A stretch of DNA of 25,766 nt from CAZVAN01 sp964625245 (GTDB lineage: Bacteria > Patescibacteriota > Saccharimonadia > Saccharimonadales > UBA10212): positions 1 through 25,766 of the forward strand of contig CAZVAN010000015.1 of NCBI GenBank assembly GCA_964625245.1, in the 5' to 3' direction. Within the stretch, counting starts at the first letter, position 1. Every line of letters starts with the position of its first letter. Positions 14,197 through 21,654 of this stretch are shown piece by piece. The notes below the pieces were generated by a model that saw only the letters and a list, made by a program, of their open reading frames with translations, made no database searches and had not been told where the DNA came from. The position numbers and the translations under genes are program-made.

Positions 14197-14991
14197 ATGT
14201 CTAAAAAGATCCTAATGTGCCCGCCCACTTACTTTGATATCGAATACGAAATCAATGTCTGGATGAATCAGGAAGATCAGCCGAGCGAAGAAACTGCCCA
14301 GCAACAATGGGATAAACTTCATGATATTTACGCTAGTCAGCTCGGCTGGGAGGTCGAACTTGTCGACCCCATCAAGGGCCTGCCGGATATGGTATTTGCC
14401 ACCGACTGCTGCCTAAAAATTAATGACAAAATTCTGCTTTCCAGTTTTCGCTACCAGCAGCGCCAGCCCGAAACCGGGCACTACGAACAGTGGTTCCGCG
14501 ACCACGGATACACCAACTTAAAACAGGCCGTCAACCTCTTTGAGGGTGGTGGCGATAACATGCTCTGCGGTAACAAGATAATAGCCGGCCACGGTTTCCG
14601 TTCTGCTCCAGAAGCCGCTAGAGAAATGGCTGAATTCTTCGGCCTGGAGGTGGTCAGCCTTAAGATTATCGACCCCCATTTTTATCACCTAGACACTTCC
14701 CTAGCGGTGTTATCAGAAGATACTATAGCCTACTTCCCTGGCGCCATAGACAAGCAGAGCCAGAAGAGGCTCCAAGCGGCTATTCCTAATCTTATTGAGG
14801 CAACACTGCAAGAAGCCAAAGGCTTCGGATTAAACGCCGTCAGTGACGGCCACACCGTCATAACCAGTAGCGAGTCCGAGAGTCTGCTACAAAAATACCG
14901 TGACGCTGGCTTCAATGTCATCGGCACACCCATTTTGGAATTCCGCAAATCTGGCGGTGGCGTCAAGTGCCTTACTCTCAACTTAGATTAA
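14197..14991 (+). CDS. DDAH / arginine deiminase-like (guanidino-group modifying) enzyme
   Basis: A cytoplasmic enzyme of the pentein (guanidino-group modifying) superfamily, 264 residues. It probably hydrolyses or transfers the amidino group of arginine or a methylated derivative. The expected catalytic parts are visible: DMVFATD (64-70), Glu116 in LFEGGGDNM, His164 in HLDTSL, and the nucleophile Cys258 in GGGVKCLTL near the C-terminus. An in-frame ATG at 14173 lies upstream of the -10 element, so the start at 14197 is preferred. The length suits DDAH or short amidinohydrolases better than full ADI (about 400). In a reduced genome it could feed arginine to citrulline or ammonia production (inference). 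It is convergent with the next gene. Confidence 0.88.
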   Translation: MSKKILMCPPTYFDIEYEINVWMNQEDQPSEETAQQQWDKLHDIYASQLGWEVELVDPIKGLPDMVFATDCCLKINDKILLSSFRYQQRQPETGHYEQWFRDHGYTNLKQAVNLFEGGGDNMLCGNKIIAGHGFRSAPEAAREMAEFFGLEVVSLKIIDPHFYHLDTSLAVLSEDTIAYFPGAIDKQSQKRLQAAIPNLIEATLQEAKGFGLNAVSDGHTVITSSESESLLQKYRDAGFNVIGTPILEFRKSGGGVKCLTLNLD

Positions 14992-14998
14992 AAGGAGT

Positions 14999-15451
14999 TT
15001 AGATACGGATTTTGCTGGCCGGTAATTTGCCGTCCCTTATCCTGAATGACGAGTCATTTTGTTTAGGCGCCCAGCCTATTCTGGCAGCTTGGCCTCTTGC
15101 CCTAATCGTAGCTCGTTTATCCTCCGGCAGATGATGCACTTTATCAATTCCTATAACATTACCTTGGTCATCCAAAGTAAATCTATAGCCGATGCTTTTA
15201 ATCCTTCCTAGACTAAGATGAGCCTCTAATGCTCTTAATACGGCGTCGTGAATACTCAGGGACTCTCTTCCACCAAGTACTCCGGGCTTAATAGCTACTA
15301 AATCAGCCAGCTCAGTAAGTCTTTGTTCACGAGTGGGCTCGTCAGGCTTGGTTTGCCTATAGACTGCTTTTCTCATTTCCTCAAAGTCTGCGGCGTCGTG
15401 CGCATGGATTGCACTTCCTGGGATTTCAATTTTTTGTATTTGTACTGACAT
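14999..15451 (-). CDS. Unknown soluble protein
   Basis: A 150-residue protein that I do not recognise. It has no membrane segment, signal peptide or cysteine. A helical segment DFEEMRKAVYRQTKPDEPTREQRLTEL is followed by HDAVLRALEAHLSLGRIKSIGYRFTLDDQGNVIGIDKVHHL, and then a basic end (RATIRARGQAARIGWAPKQ). The FTLDDQGNVIGI strand pair looks like a small beta-hairpin. A near-perfect promoter (TTGACA-17-TATAAT) lies upstream. The leader is about 25 nt and A-rich, without a Shine-Dalgarno site. It ends 7 bp from the convergent DDAH-like gene. Confidence 0.7.
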   Translation of the reverse strand: MSVQIQKIEIPGSAIHAHDAADFEEMRKAVYRQTKPDEPTREQRLTELADLVAIKPGVLGGRESLSIHDAVLRALEAHLSLGRIKSIGYRFTLDDQGNVIGIDKVHHLPEDKRATIRARGQAARIGWAPKQNDSSFRIRDGKLPASKIRI

Positions 15452-15482
15452 TTTTTATTTATTTTCAGATTTAATAGAACAG

Positions 15483-15511
15483 ATTATACCAAACATAAGC
15501 ACTTTTGTCAA
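15483..15511 (-). promoter_or_regulatory. Consensus sigma-70-type promoter of the unknown gene
   Basis: On the minus strand, TTGACA (15506-15511), a 17-bp spacer and TATAAT (15483-15488) form a perfect consensus. It should be the strongest promoter in the window, although the gene it drives (14999-15451) is unknown. Confidence 0.85.
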
Positions 15512-15530
15512 CTGCCGGGTCGCGGGCAGT
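15511..15530 (-). terminator. Short hairpin after murE
   Basis: ACTGCC (15511-15516) pairs with GGCAGT (15525-15530) around an 8-nt loop, 5 nt after the murE stop. It touches the -35 of the next gene and lacks a U-tract, so it is a weak terminator at best. Confidence 0.4.
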
Positions 15531-15535
15531 AGAGC

Positions 15536-16852
15536 TTACTTTAATCGGTTGTGAATGGCTGTACGGGCGGTCTTAACTTCGTCCCAGGGTTCTTCACCGC
15601 CGGCTCTATCAATGGTTTTTTCGTGACCCTTGCCTAGTAGTAAAACAACGTCGTCTTTGTCTTTTGCCAAGCCAATAGTAAATTCAATAGCTTTAGTTCG
15701 GTCGTGTACCAAGAACAAGTTCTTATCGCGCTGCTTACCTGCTTTTTCCGCCCCAGTGGCAATCTCGTCAAGAATTTGCATACCTGGGGTGTTACGGTCA
15801 TCTTCCTCCGTTAGAATAATTTCGTCAGCGTACTTTCCGGCAATCTCGCCTTGAATTGGCCGTTTAGCCGGATCACGTTGCCCGCCGGCTGAGCCAAACA
15901 TGACAATCAACTTTCCTTTAACATTCGGTTCCAGGTCTTTAAAGAGCTTTTCGAAACTATCGGGTGTATGGGCATAGTCGACAATAACCGAGAATCCCTG
16001 ACCCTCGTCAATTGAATTCATCCGGCCTTCTACCTGCTTAAGCGAGGCTATTCCCTGCTCTATCTGCCCAGGTTCTATCCCAAGCGCCAGTCCAACTCCA
16101 ACGGCCGCCAAGCTATTGTGTATATTAAATGTTCCGGGCAAGTGAGTTTTTATTCGGAGTTTTAGATTGCCATTTGCGCTTGAGCTCACGCTGAATTCGC
16201 TGCCCGTAGCACTACTTTTTATATCTGTGGCCTTGAGTTCTCCACCCTTAACACCGTATGTTATTGGGTGTTTAATGGCTTTGGCAAAAAGCTCGGCTGC
16301 TGGGTCATCAGCATTAATTACCCCCGTTCGTAGGCCGCCTCGATTTTTATTAGTCAGTTCAAAAAGTTTAATTTTAGCCGCTCGATAATTTTCAAAAGTG
16401 CCGTGGTAGTCCAGGTGTTCGTGGGTAACATTGGTCATGACGGCTATAGAATATGGCACGCCCCAAACGCGATGCTGAGCCAGACCCTGACTGGTTGTTT
16501 CTAAAACCAGCCACTCGATGCCCTGGGATTTTAAGTACTTGATACGCTTCAAGGTCTTTGGCACGGACGAGGTTGTCATGTGTTCGTCCTGCGGCTTGAT
16601 GTCCATGCCTGCCCCGTAAGCAATTGTTGTCATTAGCCCTACTTTGTAGCCGGCCTCATGCATCATCTTGTGAATTAAAAAGCAGGTGGTACTTTTGCCG
16701 TTTGTGCCGGTTACGCCTATAACCTTCAGCCCCCGGCTCGGAAAGCCATTTAAGGTGTTAATCAGTACGGCTTCGCCTAAATGACCATACGGCTCAATCT
16801 TTTTAAACAGTTGGCGCGGGATTACCGCCTTAACCAGGCTTCGGAAACTCAT
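15536..16852 (-). CDS. murE: MurE-type Mur ligase with shortened N-terminus
   Basis: Adds the third amino acid to UDP-MurNAc-dipeptide in peptidoglycan synthesis, using ATP in the cytoplasm. The P-loop GVTGTNGKST is at about 46-55, whereas typical MurE has it near 110. Most of the N-terminal UDP-binding domain is therefore missing. MurE hallmarks follow: HEHLDYHGTFENY, GTFNIHNSLAAVG, VDYAHTPDSFEK, FGSAGGQRDPAKRP and GKGHEKTI. In place of the DAP-selecting DNPR motif it has DDRN (EEDDRNTPGM), so lysine, ornithine or another residue is likelier. The longer in-frame ORF starting at 16972 lies within tsaD and is rejected. The ATG at 16852 lies 22 bp from the divergent tsaD start, with a shared -10 between them. 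Confidence 0.93.
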   Translation of the reverse strand: MSFRSLVKAVIPRQLFKKIEPYGHLGEAVLINTLNGFPSRGLKVIGVTGTNGKSTTCFLIHKMMHEAGYKVGLMTTIAYGAGMDIKPQDEHMTTSSVPKTLKRIKYLKSQGIEWLVLETTSQGLAQHRVWGVPYSIAVMTNVTHEHLDYHGTFENYRAAKIKLFELTNKNRGGLRTGVINADDPAAELFAKAIKHPITYGVKGGELKATDIKSSATGSEFSVSSSANGNLKLRIKTHLPGTFNIHNSLAAVGVGLALGIEPGQIEQGIASLKQVEGRMNSIDEGQGFSVIVDYAHTPDSFEKLFKDLEPNVKGKLIVMFGSAGGQRDPAKRPIQGEIAGKYADEIILTEEDDRNTPGMQILDEIATGAEKAGKQRDKNLFLVHDRTKAIEFTIGLAKDKDDVVLLLGKGHEKTIDRAGGEEPWDEVKTARTAIHNRLK

Positions 16853-16859
16853 GCTATCA

Positions 16860-16867
16860 AGTATACT
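16860..16867. promoter_or_regulatory. Shared palindromic -10 element of divergent murE and tsaD
   Basis: AGTATACT is its own reverse complement, so TATACT is read on both strands (plus 16862-16867, minus 16860-16865). Each copy lies exactly 7 nt from a start codon, the tsaD ATG at 16875 and the murE ATG at 16852. No Shine-Dalgarno site fits on either side. Both genes therefore appear leaderless, and only one polymerase can occupy the site at a time. Confidence 0.7.
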
Positions 16868-16874
16868 AGAACAG

Positions 16875-17933
16875 ATGAAAATACTTGGGATTGAGACATC
16901 GTGCGACGAAACCGCAGCCGCTGTTGTAGAAGATGGCCACAGGATGCTGTCTAATGTAGTAGCTACTAGCATGGACCTGCATAAGGCTTACGGCGGCGTA
17001 GTTCCCGAAATTGCCGCCCGCAGCCATCTGGAAGTTATTACCCCCGTTATAGAAGAAGCTTTGAAGGTATCAGGCTGTGGCTGGGGTGATATTGACGCTA
17101 TTGCTGTAACCTATGGCCCCGGCCTAGGTGGCAGCTTATTGATAGGCACTATGACGGCTAAGACATTGGCTATTGCCAAGAAAAAACCGCTTTATGCCAT
17201 CAACCATGTGGAGGCCCATATCTATGCCAATTTTATTAATGAAACGAAGCTTCATAACTATAAACTGCCTCAAACTTCCCCTGCCCTGCCCCTGTTAGCC
17301 TTAATTGTTTCCGGCGGTCATAGCCACCTAATTTATCTAAAAAATCATTCGGATTACGAGGTTATTGGCCGAACTTACGACGACGCGGTTGGTGAGGCCT
17401 TTGATAAGGTAGCCAAAATCTTAGGCCTACCCTACCCTGGCGGCCCGAGTATCCAGGAGGCAGCCAAAGACGGAAATTCCCGAGCTATAAAATTACCCAA
17501 AGCCAAAATGGCTGGTAAATATGATTTTAGTTTTTCTGGACTTAAAACTGCCGTTTTGCGGGCCGCACAGGATCAAGCCGGAAAAGACTTCACCTTCCCT
17601 TCCTACGAGCTAGCAGAGCTCCTTACAAACGCCCAGAAAGCAAATCTAGCCGCTAGTTTCCAGGCAACGGCTCTTGAGTCCCTAATAGATAAGCTCAAGA
17701 CAGCCATAGATGATTATTCACCCCTCTCGGTAGTCATTGGGGGCGGTGTAGCTGCTAATTCTGCTTTGAGGCAAATGGTCGAAGAACAGATACCAACAGA
17801 GGTGAACTATACCGATATTAAACTCTGTACCGATAATGCCGCCATGATAGCCGCCCTAGCCTACTTTAAGCAGCAAAACAGCGAGCCTACCGACCCATAT
17901 ACCCTGGAAATTGATCCAAATCTATCCATGTAA
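16875..17933 (+). CDS. tsaD: tRNA N6-adenosine threonylcarbamoyltransferase TsaD
   Basis: Transfers the threonylcarbamoyl group to A37 of ANN-decoding tRNAs, together with TsaB and TsaE (t6A synthesis). The 352 residues start MKILGIETSCDETAAAVVED, the family hallmark. The metal-binding histidines are in NHVEAHIYANF, and SGGHSHLIYL and the DDAVGEAFDKVAK segment follow. GGPSIQEAA, FSFSGLKTAVLR and the late VVIGGGVAANSALR, LCTDNAAMIAALA complete the ASKHA fold. The upstream ATG at 16851 would put the -10 inside the gene, so 16875 is chosen. The gene is universal and essential in most bacteria. A 7-bp hairpin follows the stop. Confidence 0.98.
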   Translation: MKILGIETSCDETAAAVVEDGHRMLSNVVATSMDLHKAYGGVVPEIAARSHLEVITPVIEEALKVSGCGWGDIDAIAVTYGPGLGGSLLIGTMTAKTLAIAKKKPLYAINHVEAHIYANFINETKLHNYKLPQTSPALPLLALIVSGGHSHLIYLKNHSDYEVIGRTYDDAVGEAFDKVAKILGLPYPGGPSIQEAAKDGNSRAIKLPKAKMAGKYDFSFSGLKTAVLRAAQDQAGKDFTFPSYELAELLTNAQKANLAASFQATALESLIDKLKTAIDDYSPLSVVIGGGVAANSALRQMVEEQIPTEVNYTDIKLCTDNAAMIAALAYFKQQNSEPTDPYTLEIDPNLSM

Positions 17934-17939
17934 ATACAG

Positions 17940-17960
17940 CTAGCCAGATAGGGTGGCTAG
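17940..17960 (+). terminator. Hairpin after tsaD
   Basis: CTAGCCA (17940-17946) pairs perfectly with TGGCTAG (17954-17960) around GATAGGG, 7 nt after the tsaD stop. No U-tract follows. The AGGGTGG inside resembles the T-box core, but the rest of that motif is absent. Confidence 0.5.
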
Positions 17961-17971
17961 TGTTAACATAA

Positions 17972-18098
17972 GCATGAAAACAAATACGTACGGGAAAAAG
18001 CAAAAACAACGAGGCTTGTTTATATGGGCTTTTCATGCGAAAAGTGTTGTTATTTGTGGCTTTAAATTTCATATGAAAAAGCATTAACTCTTTATAAT
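17972..18098. promoter_or_regulatory. Symmetric elements between tsaD and valS
   Basis: GCATGAAAA (17972-17980) is perfectly complementary to TTTTCATGC (18030-18038). TTTCATATGAAA (18067-18078) is a perfect 12-bp palindrome carrying the same ATGAAA core. A TATAAT at 18093-18098 lies just after it and may be an additional valS promoter. Repeated ATGAAA dyads suggest a regulator-binding region. No gene is supported in 17934-18150. Confidence 0.4.
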
Positions 18099-18136
18099 CA
18101 CCTCCGGGAACAAAGCTAGTTACCTCTGTAAAAACT

Positions 18137-18144
18137 GTTATAAT
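18137..18144 (+). promoter_or_regulatory. -10 of valS (leaderless type, GTG start)
   Basis: TATAAT (18139-18144) is preceded by TGT, which makes a perfect extended -10 (TGnTATAAT). It lies 6 nt from the GTG at 18151. No separate Shine-Dalgarno site fits. Confidence 0.6.
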
Positions 18145-18150
18145 TAGGAA

Positions 18151-20736
18151 GTGAAGTTACCAAAAGCCTACGAACCTAATCAATACGAGGCCGATATTTA
18201 TAATCTGTGGGAGCAAAACGAAGCCTTTAAGCCGGTTGCCCGGGGCGGGGAAGGCTACTTTAGTATTGTCATGCCTCCTCCTAACGCCAACGCTAACCTG
18301 CACATTGGCTTCGGGCTAACTGTCGCTATTGAGGACACTGTAGTGCGCTATCAGCGTATGAAGGGTAAATCCACTCTATTCGTTCCCGGTGCCGACCACG
18401 CTGGCTTTGAAACCTGGGTGGTTTATGAAAAGAAGCTTCAGGAGCAAGGAAAAAGCCGCTTTGACTTCACGCGAGAAGAGTTGTACAAGCAAGTTTGGGA
18501 TTTCGTGGAGCAAAATAAACATAATTTTCAGTCTCAAATTCGGGCTATGGGCGCCAGCGTTGATTGGACTAAGTTTACCTACACGCTCGATAACAAAATA
18601 GTTGCGCGCGCTTATGAAACTTTCCATAAAATGTGGGACGAGGGTCTAATTTATAGAGGTAAGCGGATAGTAAATTACTGCACCTTTCATGGCACCAGCT
18701 TTTCTGATATTGAAGTCGTGCACGAAGAAGAAAAAACTAAACTTTGGCATATTGCCTACCCCTTGGCTGACGAGGAAGGGGAGGTAATAATTGCCACCAC
18801 CCGGCCAGAGACCAAACTAGGCCAGGCAGCCCTGATGGTCAACCCTAAAGACGAGCGTTACAAACACCTTATCGGCAAGGAAGTGAAGCAGCCATTGGTG
18901 CCCGATAAACCCATTAAAATCATAGCTGACGACTATGTAGATATGAAGTTTGGGACAGGGGTGGTGACAGTAACGCCGGGACATGATACCAATGATTTTG
19001 AAGTAGCTCAGCGCCACAGCCTGCCCGTTATCGAGCTGATAACCACAGAGGGCAAAATGAGCGACAATGTGCCCAAGCCCTTCCGTGGTATGACAGTGCT
19101 GGAAGCGCGCGAGGCAGTTGCCAAAGCTTTAGAAGACGGCGGCTACATCAGAAAAGTTGAAGACTACACCCACTCTGTCGGTAAGTGCTACAAGTGCGGC
19201 ACGGTAATCGAACCACTAGTGCTGGAGCAGTGGTTCGTCAAAATGGAGCCTCTAGCCAAACGGGCTATAGCGGTTCTGAAAGACAAAAAAATCACTTTTT
19301 ACCCTGATAGCAAGCGCCGTCAGTTAATCAGATACCTTGAAGAGTTAAGAGACTGGAATATTAGCCGCCAGATTGCCTGGGGCATTCCGATTCCGGCCTT
19401 TCAAAATACGGCTGACCCAAGCGACTGGATATTTGATGAGCGGGTTGATCAGGAAGTCATAACGGTTGAAGGCAAAAAGTATCGCCGGGACCCGGACGTC
19501 TTTGACACCTGGTTTTCAAGTAGCTCGTGGCCTTACGCCACCTTGAATTACCCTGATGGAGAAGAGTTTAGCCACTTTTACCCAACTTCTTTAATGGAGA
19601 CCGCGGGTGAGATATTGCACCAGTGGGTAGCCCGAATGATAATGATGGGCCTATATATAACTGGCGAGATCCCCTTCAAAGATGTTTATATTCACGGGCT
19701 GGTATTGGCCGAGGGTGGCGCCAAGATGAGCAAATCTCTGGGCAATCAGATTGATGCTATGGAAATAATTAGTTCGCACGGCTCTGATGCTCTGAGGATG
19801 GGGCTGCTAGCTGGGCGTGCGCCCGCCGTTAACCGTGGTTATGACAGTCGAAGGGTTGAAGAGGCCCGCAATTTCTGCAATAAACTCTGGAATATTGCCC
19901 GCTTTATAGAAGATAAAGTCGGCGACCAGCATAGCCTGCGCCTAGACGTTAAACCACAGTCTATAGCCGACCACTGGATTTTGGGCAGGGTAGGGGAGAG
20001 CTCTGTTCAAATTGGCAAGGCCTTGGACAGCTACCGCTTGGGCGAGGCCTACGAACTCCTTTACAATTTCGTGTGGCACGATCTGGCCGATTGGTACATT
20101 GAGGCAAGCAAAACCGCCCCCAATTTGTCTGTACTGGCATATTCACTGGAAACTTCTTTAAAGTTGGCCCATCCCTTCGCCCCTTTCGTAACTGAGACCA
20201 TCTGGCAGACCCTAAGTTGGGAGAGCGACACCCTCCTGACGGTTCAAAAATGGCCCGGTTCAACAGAGGTAGATTCGGCCAAAGCTGCTGAGTTTCAGGA
20301 TGTTTTGGAGATTATCACCGAAGTTAGGCGTATCACGGCAGCCGTTGGCACCAGCCAGCCTAAATTATTATTCCGGGCCAGTCCGGTGATTGCTGGCAAC
20401 GGGGCGCTAATTAAGAGTTTGGGCAGGGTAGGGGAAGTTACGGAATCTCCGACTGAGAAGCGGCAAGGTATGCGTATTGCTAAGTCTGGCTATGACGCTT
20501 GGCTGGACATCGACACCGGTATGGTCAAGGCCTACCTAGACAAGCTGATTGAGCAAAAAGCCGCACGTAGTGCTGGAATTGAACGTCTTGAAACCCGGTT
20601 GGCCAACCCGGCCTATGCCGATAAAGCGCCGGCTAAAATCGTTGAGCAGACCAAGCAGCAATTAGAACAAGAAAAGAGCCTACTAATTCAAGCTCAGACC
20701 GAGATTGATACCTTTTCAAAGCTAGTCGAAAGCTAG
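18151..20736 (+). CDS. valS: Valyl-tRNA synthetase
   Basis: Class I synthetase that charges tRNA-Val and edits threonine (861 residues, near normal length). The first catalytic signature reads HIGF (51-54, in NANANLHIGFGL) instead of HIGH, and the codon is clearly TTC. KMSKS is intact at 525-529. The CP1 editing domain shows TTRPET and PGHDTNDFEVA. A zinc-like CYKCG precedes EQWFVKM, and NISRQIAWGIPIP is typical. The C-terminus is a charged coiled coil (about 791-861), as in bacterial ValS. The GTG start is supported by the N-terminus KLPKAYEPNQYEADIYNLW. The last 15 bp overlap the convergent HTH-HAD gene. Confidence 0.97.
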   Translation: MKLPKAYEPNQYEADIYNLWEQNEAFKPVARGGEGYFSIVMPPPNANANLHIGFGLTVAIEDTVVRYQRMKGKSTLFVPGADHAGFETWVVYEKKLQEQGKSRFDFTREELYKQVWDFVEQNKHNFQSQIRAMGASVDWTKFTYTLDNKIVARAYETFHKMWDEGLIYRGKRIVNYCTFHGTSFSDIEVVHEEEKTKLWHIAYPLADEEGEVIIATTRPETKLGQAALMVNPKDERYKHLIGKEVKQPLVPDKPIKIIADDYVDMKFGTGVVTVTPGHDTNDFEVAQRHSLPVIELITTEGKMSDNVPKPFRGMTVLEAREAVAKALEDGGYIRKVEDYTHSVGKCYKCGTVIEPLVLEQWFVKMEPLAKRAIAVLKDKKITFYPDSKRRQLIRYLEELRDWNISRQIAWGIPIPAFQNTADPSDWIFDERVDQEVITVEGKKYRRDPDVFDTWFSSSSWPYATLNYPDGEEFSHFYPTSLMETAGEILHQWVARMIMMGLYITGEIPFKDVYIHGLVLAEGGAKMSKSLGNQIDAMEIISSHGSDALRMGLLAGRAPAVNRGYDSRRVEEARNFCNKLWNIARFIEDKVGDQHSLRLDVKPQSIADHWILGRVGESSVQIGKALDSYRLGEAYELLYNFVWHDLADWYIEASKTAPNLSVLAYSLETSLKLAHPFAPFVTETIWQTLSWESDTLLTVQKWPGSTEVDSAKAAEFQDVLEIITEVRRITAAVGTSQPKLLFRASPVIAGNGALIKSLGRVGEVTESPTEKRQGMRIAKSGYDAWLDIDTGMVKAYLDKLIEQKAARSAGIERLETRLANPAYADKAPAKIVEQTKQQLEQEKSLLIQAQTEIDTFSKLVES

Positions 20737-21570
20737 CGCCTGGCGGGCTCGGCCAAAACTCTCTTCGGGTTCAAAACCTTCAAACAAAAGCACATGCCAG
20801 CCCAATTTATCGGCAGTCATTAAGTTAGGACGCTCATCGTCAACCAGCAAGATTTCACCAGGTCCTACACCGGCTCGTTGCTGGGCAATTTCATAAATAT
20901 GAGTCTCAGGTTTTAGGGTCTTCACCTCTGAAGAATCAACTATGGCATCGTACCTTATATTAGGTATCTTGCCGCTACTAAGAAGTTCCTGCGTAAAACC
21001 AGGCATATTATTGGTCAGTAGGCCAATCTGGTAGTGCTGGGCAACCCAATTGATGAATTCATCAACGTGCGGTATTGGCTCCACATTGGCCATATAGTAC
21101 TTTTTCCAGTCAAAGCCGTTAATTCCCAGCTCCTGCTCAATGAGGGCGTTAAACTGGCCTAAACTCTCCTCTCCGCGAGTAATAGCGTCATGGTGGCGCC
21201 AATACAAAGTCTCAACCTTATCGGCGCCAATGGCTGCTTCTTCGGCTATCTGGCTAAAGGCTCGGTGAAAAAAGCGAACCATAACACCGTTAACATCAAC
21301 GTAAACAAACCGTACCCCAGTTGAGGAGCGCTTTTTAGCCGGAGCCAGGGTAGGGGAGTTAAGCTCAATGCCCAACAGCTCTTCCAGAGGCGAACCGCAG
21401 GCCGCAGCAATGGCAGCCACGCTGAATACCGAAGGCGACTTAATGGCCCCACGCTCAATCTTAGCCAGCGTAGAATAGCTAAGACCGGCCTTCTGACAGA
21501 GCTCTTGCTGGGTCAGCCCAGCTTTTTGACGGGCTTCCTGCAGACGCTTGCCTAGAGTTTTCTCATTCAC
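20722..21570 (-). CDS. HTH (XRE)-HAD hydrolase fusion protein
   Basis: A 282-residue two-domain protein. Residues 5-69 form a Cro/C1-type HTH (LGKRLQEARQKAGLTQQELCQKAGLS, then STLAKIERGAIKSPS). Residues 86-282 form a HAD-like hydrolase. Motif I is VYVDVNGV with nucleophile Asp92, motif II is LLTNNM with Thr186, motif III is Lys220 in TLKPETHIY, and motif IV is LLVDDERPNL with Asp244/245. The second acid of motif I (usually D) is Asn, as in some HAD phosphatases that read DxGG or DxGN. A small phosphorylated metabolite may thus control DNA binding (inference). The start is GTG, with TATTAT upstream. The 3' end overlaps valS. Confidence 0.88.
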   Translation of the reverse strand: MNEKTLGKRLQEARQKAGLTQQELCQKAGLSYSTLAKIERGAIKSPSVFSVAAIAAACGSPLEELLGIELNSPTLAPAKKRSSTGVRFVYVDVNGVMVRFFHRAFSQIAEEAAIGADKVETLYWRHHDAITRGEESLGQFNALIEQELGINGFDWKKYYMANVEPIPHVDEFINWVAQHYQIGLLTNNMPGFTQELLSSGKIPNIRYDAIVDSSEVKTLKPETHIYEIAQQRAGVGPGEILLVDDERPNLMTADKLGWHVLLFEGFEPEESFGRARQALAFD

Positions 21571-21654
21571 AGTAGCACCGCCTAAAACTCCACCTCATAT
21601 AGCCATATAATACCAATTTAGCCTTGTCTAGCCAACCGTTTAAGGCTACGAAAG

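Noticed and set aside
16853..16972. 40-residue N-terminal extension of murE in frame
   Set aside because: It lies inside tsaD on the other strand, and the protein sequence there does not resemble Mur ligases. The -10 element lies between it and the preferred start.
17946..17960. T-box-like core (AGGGTGG) upstream of valS
   Set aside because: The rest of the T-box sequence, a terminator/antiterminator pair and a leader are missing. The bases are part of the tsaD hairpin, and valS seems to start about 6 nt after a -10.
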